NCBI GenBank assembly: GCA_945937855.1
Contig: CAMEUC010000042.1
Location: forward strand, 1 to 8,806
Reading direction: 5' to 3'
DNA: 8,806 nucleotides
Origin: an uncultured Clostridium sp.
GTDB lineage: Bacteria; Bacillota; Clostridia; TANB77; CAG-508
Under the pieces are notes generated by a model. That model searched no databases. It saw only the letters and a program-made list of their open reading frames with translations, and had not been told where the DNA came from. Made by a program: the position numbers and the translations under genes. Positions 1 to 7,542 of this stretch are shown one piece after another (the stretch's first letter is position 1; each line of letters opens with the position of its first letter).

Positions 1-107
1 GGGAATACCCGCGTATGCCTTGGAGAGTTTGATCTTTTAAAAAAATCATACAAAACGTAGGCTGAGAAGCAGTAACATACAAACTACAATTTATATAATA
101 AAAAAAC
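1..107. other. Unassigned leader region upstream of rseP
   Basis: No gene could be assigned here. Two short frames run in from the left edge on the + strand: one ends at a TAA at 38-40 (tail GIPAYALESLIF) and one at a TAG at 58-60 (tail CLGEFDLLKKSYKT). Neither tail was recognised as the dxr, cdsA or uppS product that often precedes rseP. The first 35 bases are much richer in G and C than the rest of the window. They can form GGG-AATA-CCC (1-10) and an imperfect pairing of 27-33 with 45-51, enclosed by 17-20/59-62 and 13-17/76-80. That could be part of a structured RNA, but no known riboswitch class was recognised. A TATAAT at 94-99 has no convincing -35 partner and would start transcription inside the ribosome binding site. 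Confidence 0.3.
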
Positions 108-117
108 GGAGGAAAGT

Positions 118-1140
118 ATGCTAAATATTTTATTAAATATAATAAAAATAGCATTTTTATTAGGATTTTTAATATTCATACATGAAGGAGGGCACTTCCT
201 AGTTGCAAAATTATGCAAAATAAAAGTTAAAGAATTTGCAATAGGATTTGGCCCTGTAATTTGGAAAAAACAAGGCAAAAAAACCAAATATGTATTAAGG
301 CTGATACCACTAGGAGGCTTTGTTGACTTATTAGGTGAAGAACAAGCAGTAGATGAAGAAGGCTCTTTTAGTAAAGCTAGTAGCTTAAAGAAAATTGCAA
401 TATTATTAGCAGGTGGAATGGTAAATATTATATTTGGATTAGCAGTTTATTTTATATTAGTAACAACCTTAGGAAACTTTGTATCCACAACAGTTGACCA
501 AACTGTGGAAACTTATGCGGCTCAAACAGATGGAATTCAAGAGGGAGATAAAATAATCCAAGTAAATGGAAAAGAAATAAAAAGAAAAAGCCAAATAGAT
601 AAAATATTAGAAAAAAATAATGGAGAAGAAATTAATTTAATTATAGAAAGAAATAACGAACAAATAGAAATGACTTTAACACCAACTTTAGAAGAAAGCG
701 AAAATACCACAAGAAAATATTATTTAGGAATAATTTTTAAAGTAGCTCCAAAAAGCTTTACTGGAAATCTTTACTATGGATTTTGGGACACAGTAGAATT
801 TTCAGTTTCAATAATAGATAATATAAAACAACTATTTACGGGAAATGTTGGAGTAGACCAATTAACAGGTCCTGTTGGAATTTCTGAGGTGGTTGTAAAA
901 ACTAAAAACACATCACAATTTATATACATTTTAGCACTTATATCTCTATCTTTAGGAGTAACAAACCTATTACCAGTGCCTCCTCTAGATGGTGGAAAAA
1001 TTTTATTGATACTAATAGAATGGGTTATTAGAAAACCAATAAAAGAAAATGTAAATGCAGCAATACAAATGACAGGATTTTTCCTAATAATGGGATTGGC
1101 AGTTTTGGTAACATATAATGATGTGCTAAGAATATTTTAA
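118..1140 (+). CDS. rseP: RseP/RasP-type site-2 zinc metalloprotease
   Basis: This is an intramembrane zinc protease of the S2P (M50B) family. Relatives cleave transmembrane anti-sigma factors and leftover signal peptides within the membrane. The HExxH zinc motif HEGGH is at residues 22-26 in the first membrane helix. The second family motif, NLLPVPPLDGG, is at 283-293, where D291 is the expected third zinc ligand. A single PDZ domain spans roughly 125-190 on the outer face, and GPVGI is at 251-255. Membrane helices are visible at about 8-28, 93-117, 268-288 and 318-335. The length of 340 aa fits the one-PDZ Gram-positive form. The ATG at 118 is supported by GGAGG at 108-112. polC begins 79 bases after the stop. 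The ispG or proS gene found between these two genes in many Firmicutes is absent here. Substrates cannot be read from the sequence. Confidence 0.93.
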   Translation: MLNILLNIIKIAFLLGFLIFIHEGGHFLVAKLCKIKVKEFAIGFGPVIWKKQGKKTKYVLRLIPLGGFVDLLGEEQAVDEEGSFSKASSLKKIAILLAGGMVNIIFGLAVYFILVTTLGNFVSTTVDQTVETYAAQTDGIQEGDKIIQVNGKEIKRKSQIDKILEKNNGEEINLIIERNNEQIEMTLTPTLEESENTTRKYYLGIIFKVAPKSFTGNLYYGFWDTVEFSVSIIDNIKQLFTGNVGVDQLTGPVGISEVVVKTKNTSQFIYILALISLSLGVTNLLPVPPLDGGKILLILIEWVIRKPIKENVNAAIQMTGFFLIMGLAVLVTYNDVLRIF

Positions 1141-1143
1141 TTA

Positions 1144-1192
1144 ATGTGGTGAGAGGTGTGAAGTGCACTTCCCACATCCCACTTCGCACTTC
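1144..1192. repeat. Short GC-rich palindromic repeat between rseP and polC
   Basis: This segment contrasts with its AT-rich surroundings. It contains a perfect 12-bp palindrome GAAGTGCACTTC (1160-1171), flanked by pairing arms ATGTGG (1144-1149) and CCACAT (1172-1177). The hexamer CACTTC occurs at 1166-1171, 1180-1185 and 1187-1192. An alternative hairpin pairs TGAAGTGC (1159-1166) with GCACTTCA (1186-1193). It looks like a small dispersed or tandem intergenic repeat. No function is shown. A GTG at 1163 lies inside it and opens the polC frame, but it is not the real start. Confidence 0.55.
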
Positions 1193-1219
1193 AAGTATAA
1201 AAAGGAGATAGATTTCAAA

Positions 1220-3808
1220 ATGTCAAACGCAGTAAGAGAAGTATTTAATGATTACACTAAAGGAAGTAATATTTTAGATGCTATAATCGAAAATGTAAAT
1301 TTATACAAAAAAACAAATAAATTAGAAATAGATTTAAAAACAGATAAAAAAATAAATGTTGGAGAAATATACTATTTTGAAGAATATTTAAAAAATCAGT
1401 TTAAGATTAATAATATAGATATTGAATTTAACTACACAATAGACATAGAAAATACTATTGAACAAGATTGGGAAAACATTGAGAAATATCTGTCAAAAAA
1501 TTTTCCACTTATAAAAACTATTCTTCAAGGAAGTAGAGTAGAAGTAGATGGAAATACTGTTTATGTGGTTCTAAAAACAACAAATTCTGCATTTTTACAC
1601 TCATATAATATAGATAAAGTTTTGGAGGATTTAATTAAAAAACTTTATAATCAAAAAATGAAGGTTAAATACAAAGAAGAAGTAGAAGAAGATTACGAAG
1701 AAAAACAAAAACAATATTTAGAGCAACTTGGAAAAGATGCTTGTCAAACAATAATGGAAAACAATAAAGTAAATATGGAATTTTTACAAGCAGAAGCGGA
1801 AAATGCCCAACCTGTAAACAAGTTAGATATAGATGACCCAGTAATAATAGGAAGAAGTGCAAATATTAAAGAACAAGTTGTAAAAATTAAAGATTTAACA
1901 GCAGACTATGGAAAAGTTGCATTAGAAGGAAAAGTAATTTCTACAGATTCAAGAGAATTAAAAAATGGAAAAACCTTAGCAATGTTTAACTTATATGATG
2001 GGACAAGCACAATTACTTGTAAATCTTTTATAGACCCTAAAAAACAAGATTTAGAAGGAATACTAAAAAGAATTAAAAATTCAGGAAGGCTTAAAATTCA
2101 AGGAAATGCACAATACGATAACTTCGCAAAAGAAATTGGAGTTATTGCAAATGTAGTAGTAGAAATACCAGCTATTGCTGAAACAACCAGAATGGATAAT
2201 GCAAAAGAAAAAAGAGTAGAATTACACTTACATACTCAAATGAGCCAAATGGATGCAGTATCATCTGCAACAGATTTAATTAAACGCGCAGCAAAATGGG
2301 GAATGAAATCAATTGCTATTACAGACCATGGTGTAGTTCAATCTTTCCCTGAAGCAAACCACGCAGTTGAGGATAACAAGTTAGATATAAAAGTAATATA
2401 TGGTGTAGAGGCATATTTAGTACCAGATGAAGAAATTCCAGAAGGAGTAGAAGAGGGTTACAAAAAAGTAAGACCATACCACGCAATAATTCTAGCAAAA
2501 AATCAAAAAGGATTAAGAAATTTATATGAACTTATTTCGGTAACACATTTAAACTACTTCCATAAAAGACCAAGACTATTAAAAAGTGTTTTTGATAAAT
2601 ATAGAGAAGGCTTAATTTTAGGAAGTGCCTGTGAACAAGGAGAACTTTATAGAGCAATTGTAAATAAAAAGCCAGAAGAAGAAATAAAAAGAATTGCTTC
2701 TTATTATGATTACTTAGAAATCCAACCACTTGGAAATAATGCTTTTATGCTAAGAGATGGAACAGTATCTAGTATGAAAGAATTAGAAGATATAAATAAA
2801 AAAATAGTAGACTTAGGAGATGAGCTTGGAAAGCTAACAGTTGCAACTTGTGATGTGCATTTTATGGACCCACAAGATGAAATTTATAGAAGAATATTAA
2901 TGGCAGGACAAGGATTTGCAGATGCAGATAATCAAGCACCATTATATTTAAGAACAACAGAAGAAATGCTTAATGAATTCTTATATTTAGGAAACGAAAA
3001 AGCATATGAAGTAGTTGTAACAAACACAAATAAAATATCAGATATGTGTGAGGCAGTTTGCCCAATATCAAAAGAAAAATGTCCACCAGTAATTGAAGGT
3101 GCAGAACAAGAAATAGAAGAGATTTGTACGAATAGAGCAAAAGAATTATATGGTGATCCATTGCCAGAAATAGTGCAAGCAAGACTAAAAAGAGAATTAG
3201 ACTCAATTATAAAAAATGGATTTTCAACATTATATATAATTGCACAAAGACTTGTTAAAAAATCTAATGATGATGGATACTTGGTTGGATCAAGAGGTTC
3301 AGTTGGATCATCATTTGTAGCTAACATGCTTAGCATAACAGAGGTAAATTCACTTCCACCACATTATAGATGCCCAAAATGTAAATATTCAGATTTTACA
3401 GACTATGGAATACCTAATGGTGTAGACTTACCAGATAAAACTTGTCCAAAATGCGGAGCTAATTTGTGTAAGGACGGAATGGATATTCCTTTTGAAACTT
3501 TCTTAGGATTCAATGGAGATAAAGAACCAGATATAGATTTAAACTTTTCCGGAGAATATCAAGGAAAAATACACAGATATGCAGAAGTAATATTTGGAAA
3601 GGGAAAAACTTTTAAAGCAGGAACAGTTGGAACAATAGCAGATAAAACGGCTTTTGGATATGTAAAAAATTATTTTGAAGAAAGAAACATACCGGTAACA
3701 AATGCTGAAATTTCAAGATTAGTTCAAGGATGTGTGGGAGTAAAAAGAACAACAGGACAGCATCCTCGGTGGAATTATAGTTGTACCACATGGAAGAGAA
3801 ATATATGA
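1220..3808 (+). CDS. polC: PolC-type DNA polymerase III alpha subunit, 5' part up to frameshift; exonuclease domain absent
   Basis: This is the N-terminal two thirds of the replicative polymerase of low-GC Gram-positives. The ATG at 1220 is preferred to the GTG at 1163 because GGAG lies at 1204-1207 and the extra residues would be encoded by an intergenic repeat. From this start the order is: N-terminal domain, OB fold (about 215-320), PHP first half with HLHTQMSQMD (336-345), TDHG (368-371) and GVEAYLV (395-401), then PHP second half from about 419. The palm follows, with GSRGSVGSS (690-698), zinc cysteines CPKC (718-721 and 742-745) and the catalytic pair D771/D773 in PDIDLNFSGEY. The DEDD exonuclease that normally splits the PHP domain is missing. 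Only about 17 residues join the halves. After HP (residues 848-849) one extra base shifts the frame, so the readable ORF ends in a spurious tail at 3808. The correct continuation starts at 3768. Confidence 0.93.
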   Translation: MSNAVREVFNDYTKGSNILDAIIENVNLYKKTNKLEIDLKTDKKINVGEIYYFEEYLKNQFKINNIDIEFNYTIDIENTIEQDWENIEKYLSKNFPLIKTILQGSRVEVDGNTVYVVLKTTNSAFLHSYNIDKVLEDLIKKLYNQKMKVKYKEEVEEDYEEKQKQYLEQLGKDACQTIMENNKVNMEFLQAEAENAQPVNKLDIDDPVIIGRSANIKEQVVKIKDLTADYGKVALEGKVISTDSRELKNGKTLAMFNLYDGTSTITCKSFIDPKKQDLEGILKRIKNSGRLKIQGNAQYDNFAKEIGVIANVVVEIPAIAETTRMDNAKEKRVELHLHTQMSQMDAVSSATDLIKRAAKWGMKSIAITDHGVVQSFPEANHAVEDNKLDIKVIYGVEAYLVPDEEIPEGVEEGYKKVRPYHAIILAKNQKGLRNLYELISVTHLNYFHKRPRLLKSVFDKYREGLILGSACEQGELYRAIVNKKPEEEIKRIASYYDYLEIQPLGNNAFMLRDGTVSSMKELEDINKKIVDLGDELGKLTVATCDVHFMDPQDEIYRRILMAGQGFADADNQAPLYLRTTEEMLNEFLYLGNEKAYEVVVTNTNKISDMCEAVCPISKEKCPPVIEGAEQEIEEICTNRAKELYGDPLPEIVQARLKRELDSIIKNGFSTLYIIAQRLVKKSNDDGYLVGSRGSVGSSFVANMLSITEVNSLPPHYRCPKCKYSDFTDYGIPNGVDLPDKTCPKCGANLCKDGMDIPFETFLGFNGDKEPDIDLNFSGEYQGKIHRYAEVIFGKGKTFKAGTVGTIADKTAFGYVKNYFEERNIPVTNAEISRLVQGCVGVKRTTGQHPRWNYSCTTWKRNI
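3764..3770 (+). other. Single-base insertion (+1 frameshift) in polC
   Basis: The sequence CCTCGGT replaces the expected CCNGGT. Removing T3766 or C3767 restores the invariant PolC stretch RTTGQHPGGIIVVP and continues without a stop to 4979. In the unshifted frame the next codon is CGG. I found no other in-frame CGG codon in any gene of this window, where arginine is almost always AGA. Both sides stay well conserved with no further lesions. This favours a sequencing or assembly error, or a very recent mutation, over an old pseudogene. Confidence 0.85.
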
Positions 3809-4979
3809 ATTTTGCCCAGTACAACATCCTGCAGATGACCCAAATTCAGATATTATAACAACACATTTTGATTACCACTCAATAGATAAAAACCTATTAA
3901 AGCTAGATATGTTAGGACACGATGATCCTACAGTAATAAGAATGCTACAGGACTTAACAGGAATAGACCCAAAAACAATACCACTAGATGATAAAGACAC
4001 AATGAGCTTATTTACAACAACAAAAGCATTGGGTGTAACAGAAGAGCAAATAAACTCACCAATTGGAAACTATGGAATTCCTGAATATGGAACAAAATTT
4101 GCAAGAGGAATGCTTTTAGATACAAAGCCAACAACTTTTGAGGAACTAATTAGAATTTCTGGATTATCACACGGTACAGATGTATGGTTAAATAACTGTC
4201 AAGACTTAATAAACTCTGGAACAGTAACACTTATGGAAGCCATATGTACTAGAGATGATATTATGACCTATCTAATGAAAAAAGGACTAGAACCAGGAGA
4301 TGCCTTTAAAATAATGGAGGTTGTACGTAAAGGAAAGGCAACAAAAGACCCAGAAAAATGGGCAAGCTATGAAGAAATAATGAGAGAACATAATGTTCCA
4401 GAATGGTACATGGAATCTTGTAAAAAAATAAAATATATGTTTCCAAAAGCTCACGCAGTAGCTTATGTAACCATGGCATTTAGAATAGCATGGTTTAAAG
4501 TACATATGCCACTTGCTTATTATGCAGCATACTTTTCTATAAGAGGTGCAGAAGATTTTGATGGAGAAATAATGCTGGGTGGAAAACAAAGAGTAAAAGA
4601 CAAAATGAAAGAATTAGATATGCTTGGAAATAATATGTCTGTAAAAGAAAAAGGTATGTATACAGTTCTAGAACTAGTAAACGAAATGTATGAAAGAGGA
4701 TATGAATTTTTGCCAATAGATTTATACAAATCTGATGCAAAAAAATTTAAAATAGAAGACGGAAAAATAAGACCTCCATTTTCAAGTATAGCAGGACTTG
4801 GAGGAGTTGCAGCAGAAAGCATACAAAAAGCAGTAGAAGAAGAACATGGAAAATTCATATCAATAGATGAATTCCAATTAAAATCAAAAATAGGAAAATC
4901 TGTAATAGAAATGCTAACAAAATTTGACTGCTTAAAAGGAATGAGCAAAAGCAATCAATTAAGTCTATTTGACTGCTAG
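3768..4979 (+). CDS. polC: PolC-type DNA polymerase III alpha subunit, 3' part after frameshift
   Basis: This frame continues polC from GGIIVVPHGREIYEF and has no start or ribosome binding site of its own. The ATG at 3909, the first in the frame, sits inside the conserved stretch LLKLDMLGHDD and is not a plausible initiation site. The segment carries the third expected palm carboxylate in THFDYHSI (aspartate codon 3870-3872, residue 884 of the rebuilt protein). It also holds the fingers region with YMFPKAHAVAYVTMAFRIAW and the C-terminal duplex-binding part. The protein ends in NQLSLFDC, where QLSLF is the usual PolC sliding-clamp binding peptide. Joined to the 5' part it gives about 1252 residues. 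That is roughly 185 fewer than the approximately 1437-residue Bacillus protein, matching the size of the missing exonuclease. No clear terminator follows the TAG at 4977-4979. Confidence 0.92.
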   Translation, partial: GGIIVVPHGREIYEFCPVQHPADDPNSDIITTHFDYHSIDKNLLKLDMLGHDDPTVIRMLQDLTGIDPKTIPLDDKDTMSLFTTTKALGVTEEQINSPIGNYGIPEYGTKFARGMLLDTKPTTFEELIRISGLSHGTDVWLNNCQDLINSGTVTLMEAICTRDDIMTYLMKKGLEPGDAFKIMEVVRKGKATKDPEKWASYEEIMREHNVPEWYMESCKKIKYMFPKAHAVAYVTMAFRIAWFKVHMPLAYYAAYFSIRGAEDFDGEIMLGGKQRVKDKMKELDMLGNNMSVKEKGMYTVLELVNEMYERGYEFLPIDLYKSDAKKFKIEDGKIRPPFSSIAGLGGVAAESIQKAVEEEHGKFISIDEFQLKSKIGKSVIEMLTKFDCLKGMSKSNQLSLFDC

Positions 4980-5021
4980 TTGGGTTTCATGTTTTGTATT
5001 TTAAAATATATTTCAAGTGAT

Positions 5022-5043
5022 GTAGGGACGCATGATTGTGTCC
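5022..5043. repeat. Small hairpin repeat GTAGGGACGCA between polC and LRR gene
   Basis: GGACGCA (5026-5032) pairs with TGTGTCC (5037-5043) around a TGAT loop. It is preceded by GTAG (5022-5025). The stem has one G-T wobble and is not followed by a T-run, so it is not a good terminator. From memory, similar GTAGGG-headed hairpins recur between genes in many Clostridia, which suggests a dispersed intergenic repeat. The remainder of 4980-5168 is AT-rich. It shows only a weak promoter candidate, TTGTAT (5105-5110) and TATAAA (5126-5131) with a short 15-base spacer. Confidence 0.45.
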
Positions 5044-5168
5044 TGATTATATAGCCTTTATATTACAAAAATATTACAGTTTAATTACATTTAATCGAAA
5101 AATATTGTATTTGGTAAAATTATACTATAAAATCTTAAAAGAAAACAAAAGAAAGGAAATGATTTTTT

Positions 5169-6689
5169 ATGAGTTTAAAGAAAAAAACAATAGCATTATT
5201 TTTAATTGCATTTGCTATATTACTAATAACTCCAAGTATGGTAAATGCAACAACTTACACATATTCAGATAATGAACAAGGAATAGAATGGAGCTATGAA
5301 TTAGATAGTAGTGAAAATGTTGTAAATTTAAAATGTAATACAACAAGCAAAATAGGAGCAGTAACAATACCATCTACTATAGACGGAAAAACTGTAATAT
5401 CAATAGGAAATTCAAAGAATAGCTATGAAGATGGAGCGTTTAAAAATTGTGCAGGAATAACAGCAGTTACGATACCAAATACAATATCAACAATAGGATA
5501 TAGAGCTTTCTATAATTGCACAGGTTTAAAAACAGTAACAATACCAAATAGTGTAACAAAAATTGGTAGTGGAGCTTTTGCTGGTTGCTCAGGATTAACA
5601 ACAGTTAATTTATCGGAAAATCTTACTTCTATTGAAACCTATGCATTTCAAAATTGCACAGGATTAAAATCAATAACAATACCAAACAGTGTAACTAGTG
5701 TTGAAGCAGGAGCATTTCAAAGTTGCAGTGGGCTAAAAGAGATAACTCTTTCAAATAGTCTTAGTAAAATATCTGATAAGACTTTTGAAAATTGCACAGG
5801 ACTTACTAGTGTTGTAATACCAAATTCTGTTACAACCATAGAAGGAGAGTATTCAAACATATATGGAGCCTTTGGTAATTGTAAAAACCTAGAAAAAATT
5901 TTGATTCCAGATACAGTTGCAAGTATTGGAACAGGAGCATTTAGAGATTGCCCTAAACTTACAATATATGGTAACGATGGACAAACTTCTAAAGAATATG
6001 CAGAAGCAAATGGAATAAATTTTAAATACATATCTCAGTGGGATGAAACAGATGTAGGTGATGATATAACACCACCTACATTGGAAAAATTAAGAATAGA
6101 AAATAGTGCTGGTTTTAAATATGATTCAGGAACAGGATACTATTTTGTATCTCCTAATACAACTATATCAATCAAAGCAACTTTTAATGAATTAATATAT
6201 GGAAATACAGCTCCAACATTAACAATTAAATGTGGAAATGGTGAAAAAATAGAACTTTCAAATGGAGTAATAACAGGTTCATATATACTTTATACTTATA
6301 CTATAAAAGAACAAGATGTAGGAATAATTTCTGCAGTAGAAATGTCTGGTGGAGATGTGGTAGATGAAGCAGGAAATGCTGTGACAGAATATACTTGTCC
6401 TACTTTAACAGATAGTATATGGGGCGATTTTGTTTATGCTAATGGCTCTGGAATTGTAACTGATCCAGGGGATACTAATAATCCGGGAGAAACACCAAAA
6501 GATGAAAATCAAGGAACAGATAGTAAAGACGAAAACGAACAAAATACAACAGATGGCAAAAAAGATGATACTACAGCAAAACAAGAATTACCTAAAGCAG
6601 GAAAAATGACAATAATTTCAATACTAATTGCTGCAATTATTGCAGGTACAACAAGTTTTATTAAAACAAGGAAATATAAAGGAATATAA
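5169..6689 (+). CDS. Secreted BspA-like leucine-rich repeat surface protein with LPKAG anchor
   Basis: This is a predicted cell-surface protein of 506 aa. A signal peptide with positive MSLKKK, a hydrophobic core and a likely cut after VNA (residue 27) starts the protein. Residues 90-256 form seven LRR_5/BspA-type repeats of the form AFxNCxGLxxVxIPNSVxxI. Their spacing is exactly 23 residues, except that the sixth has a 6-residue insert (EYSNIY region). A partial eighth repeat caps the array near 257-266. A beta-rich, Ig-like region covers about 300-412, followed by an acidic, Asn/Asp/Lys-rich linker (430-473). The C-terminus has LPKAG (474-478), a hydrophobic helix (about 480-497) and a KTRKYK tail. 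This is a sortase signal with Ala in place of Thr. The ATG at 5169 follows AAAGGA at 5152-5157. Such proteins often bind host or microbial ligands, but no ligand can be inferred here. Confidence 0.85.
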   Translation: MSLKKKTIALFLIAFAILLITPSMVNATTYTYSDNEQGIEWSYELDSSENVVNLKCNTTSKIGAVTIPSTIDGKTVISIGNSKNSYEDGAFKNCAGITAVTIPNTISTIGYRAFYNCTGLKTVTIPNSVTKIGSGAFAGCSGLTTVNLSENLTSIETYAFQNCTGLKSITIPNSVTSVEAGAFQSCSGLKEITLSNSLSKISDKTFENCTGLTSVVIPNSVTTIEGEYSNIYGAFGNCKNLEKILIPDTVASIGTGAFRDCPKLTIYGNDGQTSKEYAEANGINFKYISQWDETDVGDDITPPTLEKLRIENSAGFKYDSGTGYYFVSPNTTISIKATFNELIYGNTAPTLTIKCGNGEKIELSNGVITGSYILYTYTIKEQDVGIISAVEMSGGDVVDEAGNAVTEYTCPTLTDSIWGDFVYANGSGIVTDPGDTNNPGETPKDENQGTDSKDENEQNTTDGKKDDTTAKQELPKAGKMTIISILIAAIIAGTTSFIKTRKYKGI

Positions 6690-6711
6690 CAAAAGTAAAG
6701 GGGAATGAAAA

Positions 6712-7404
6712 ATGGAAGAAAACAAAGAAGAAGTAAAAAAAGAGGAATCAACAATTAATACTGATGAATTAAAAAAAGAAACATCAGAAACAGTAGGGAA
6801 AGTAAAAGACACAATAAAAGATTTAAAAATTAAAGATGAAACAATGAATGCAAAGAATTTTGTAAAGGATATGGTAAAGGATCCAATAAGTAAAACATCA
6901 GAAATTACAAAAGACAAAGATAATAAATACTTAAAAACATCTGTATTTATGATAATAGTATGGATGCTTGTAGAATTTATATTCTCTGCTGTATATTATA
7001 GTCAATATAGCTCATTTGGAAGAACTATATTATCAATAATAAAGAGTACACTTTCACCACTTTGTATAGTATTAGCTTTAACACTAATAATTTTTGTACT
7101 AAATAAAAAGCACAAAAAATCTTTAACAACAGTGCTTTCAACAGTTGTTACTGTATATATACCAATGATAATTGCATCAATTGTTCATCTATTATATTTA
7201 ATAGACTATCAAATGGCAAAAATTACAACACCAGTAACAATGCTTGCAACATTTATAACAATTGTTTTATCATATTTTGCAATGGAAGATATATTTGAAG
7301 AAGAAACAGAACTTGGAACATTTAAAAAATTTGTATTAGTAGAAGTAATCTATTTTGCTGTTGCAATAGTTGTATCATTCCTAGGAATATCAATGTATAT
7401 ATAA
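6712..7404 (+). CDS. Five-helix membrane protein, Yip1-like
   Basis: This is a membrane protein of 230 aa with no assigned biochemical role. Residues 1-72 are highly charged, rich in Lys and Glu, and probably cytoplasmic and helical. Five hydrophobic segments follow at about 75-95, 111-131, 139-162, 172-190 and 206-228. The arrangement resembles small Yip1-family membrane proteins of Firmicutes, but no diagnostic motif could be fixed, so the family name is tentative. The ATG at 6712 has AAAGGGG at 6697-6703. The gene lies only 22 bases after the LRR gene stop with no terminator or promoter in between, and a strong terminator follows it. It is therefore probably the second gene of an envelope operon. 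A role linked to the surface protein is an inference from position only. Confidence 0.7.
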   Translation: MEENKEEVKKEESTINTDELKKETSETVGKVKDTIKDLKIKDETMNAKNFVKDMVKDPISKTSEITKDKDNKYLKTSVFMIIVWMLVEFIFSAVYYSQYSSFGRTILSIIKSTLSPLCIVLALTLIIFVLNKKHKKSLTTVLSTVVTVYIPMIIASIVHLLYLIDYQMAKITTPVTMLATFITIVLSYFAMEDIFEEETELGTFKKFVLVEVIYFAVAIVVSFLGISMYI

Positions 7405-7417
7405 TTATAAAAAAAGT

Positions 7418-7456
7418 AAAACCCTGTGTTAATATAACATGGGTTTTATTTCTTTT
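7418..7456 (+). terminator. Rho-independent terminator after the membrane-protein gene
   Basis: AAAACCC (7418-7424) pairs with GGGTTTT (7441-7447). After one bulged T, GTGTTA (7426-7431) pairs with TAACAT (7435-7440) around an ATA loop. The stem runs into a T-rich tail (7444-7456) and is preceded by A's. It ends the LRR/membrane protein operon. Confidence 0.85.
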
Positions 7457-7501
7457 AATGAATTTTGGAATAAGGGAAATGTTCAAAAAGGTAATTTTTT
7501 T

Positions 7502-7519
7502 ACTTTTGTCATCAAAAGT
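7502..7519. promoter_or_regulatory. Inverted repeat upstream of the ligase-like gene
   Basis: ACTTTTG (7502-7508) and CAAAAGT (7513-7519) form a perfect 7-bp inverted repeat around TCAT. It lies about 24 bases upstream of the predicted -35 box and has no T-run of its own. It could be an operator, but this is not shown. Confidence 0.3.
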
Positions 7520-7542
7520 CATTTTATTTTTTGTATATAATC

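Noticed and set aside
94..99. TATAAT as an rseP promoter
   Set aside because: There is no -35 box at 16-18 bases, and transcription would start within the ribosome binding site.
1163..1219. GTG start for polC at 1163
   Set aside because: It lies in an intergenic palindromic repeat without a ribosome binding site. The ATG at 1220 has GGAG upstream and begins family-like sequence.
2932..3336. Minus-strand 134-aa ORF inside polC
   Set aside because: It is a shadow of conserved polC coding sequence, with no ribosome binding site and no recognisable domain.
3909..4979. Independent 356-aa gene starting at 3909
   Set aside because: PolC homology continues upstream in the same frame to 3768 and no ribosome binding site precedes the ATG. 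It is the 3' part of frameshifted polC.
4980..5020. Terminator for polC
   Set aside because: ATTTTAAAAT-type symmetry is present, but there is no GC stem followed by a T-run.
5036..5272. Small + strand ORF of 78 aa before and overlapping the LRR gene
   Set aside because: It runs out of frame into the LRR signal peptide, is AT-driven in composition and has no good ribosome binding site.
7536..7541. TATAAT as the main promoter of the ligase-like gene
   Set aside because: No -35 partner at suitable distance was found. The TAGACA/TATAGT pair with 17-base spacing is better.
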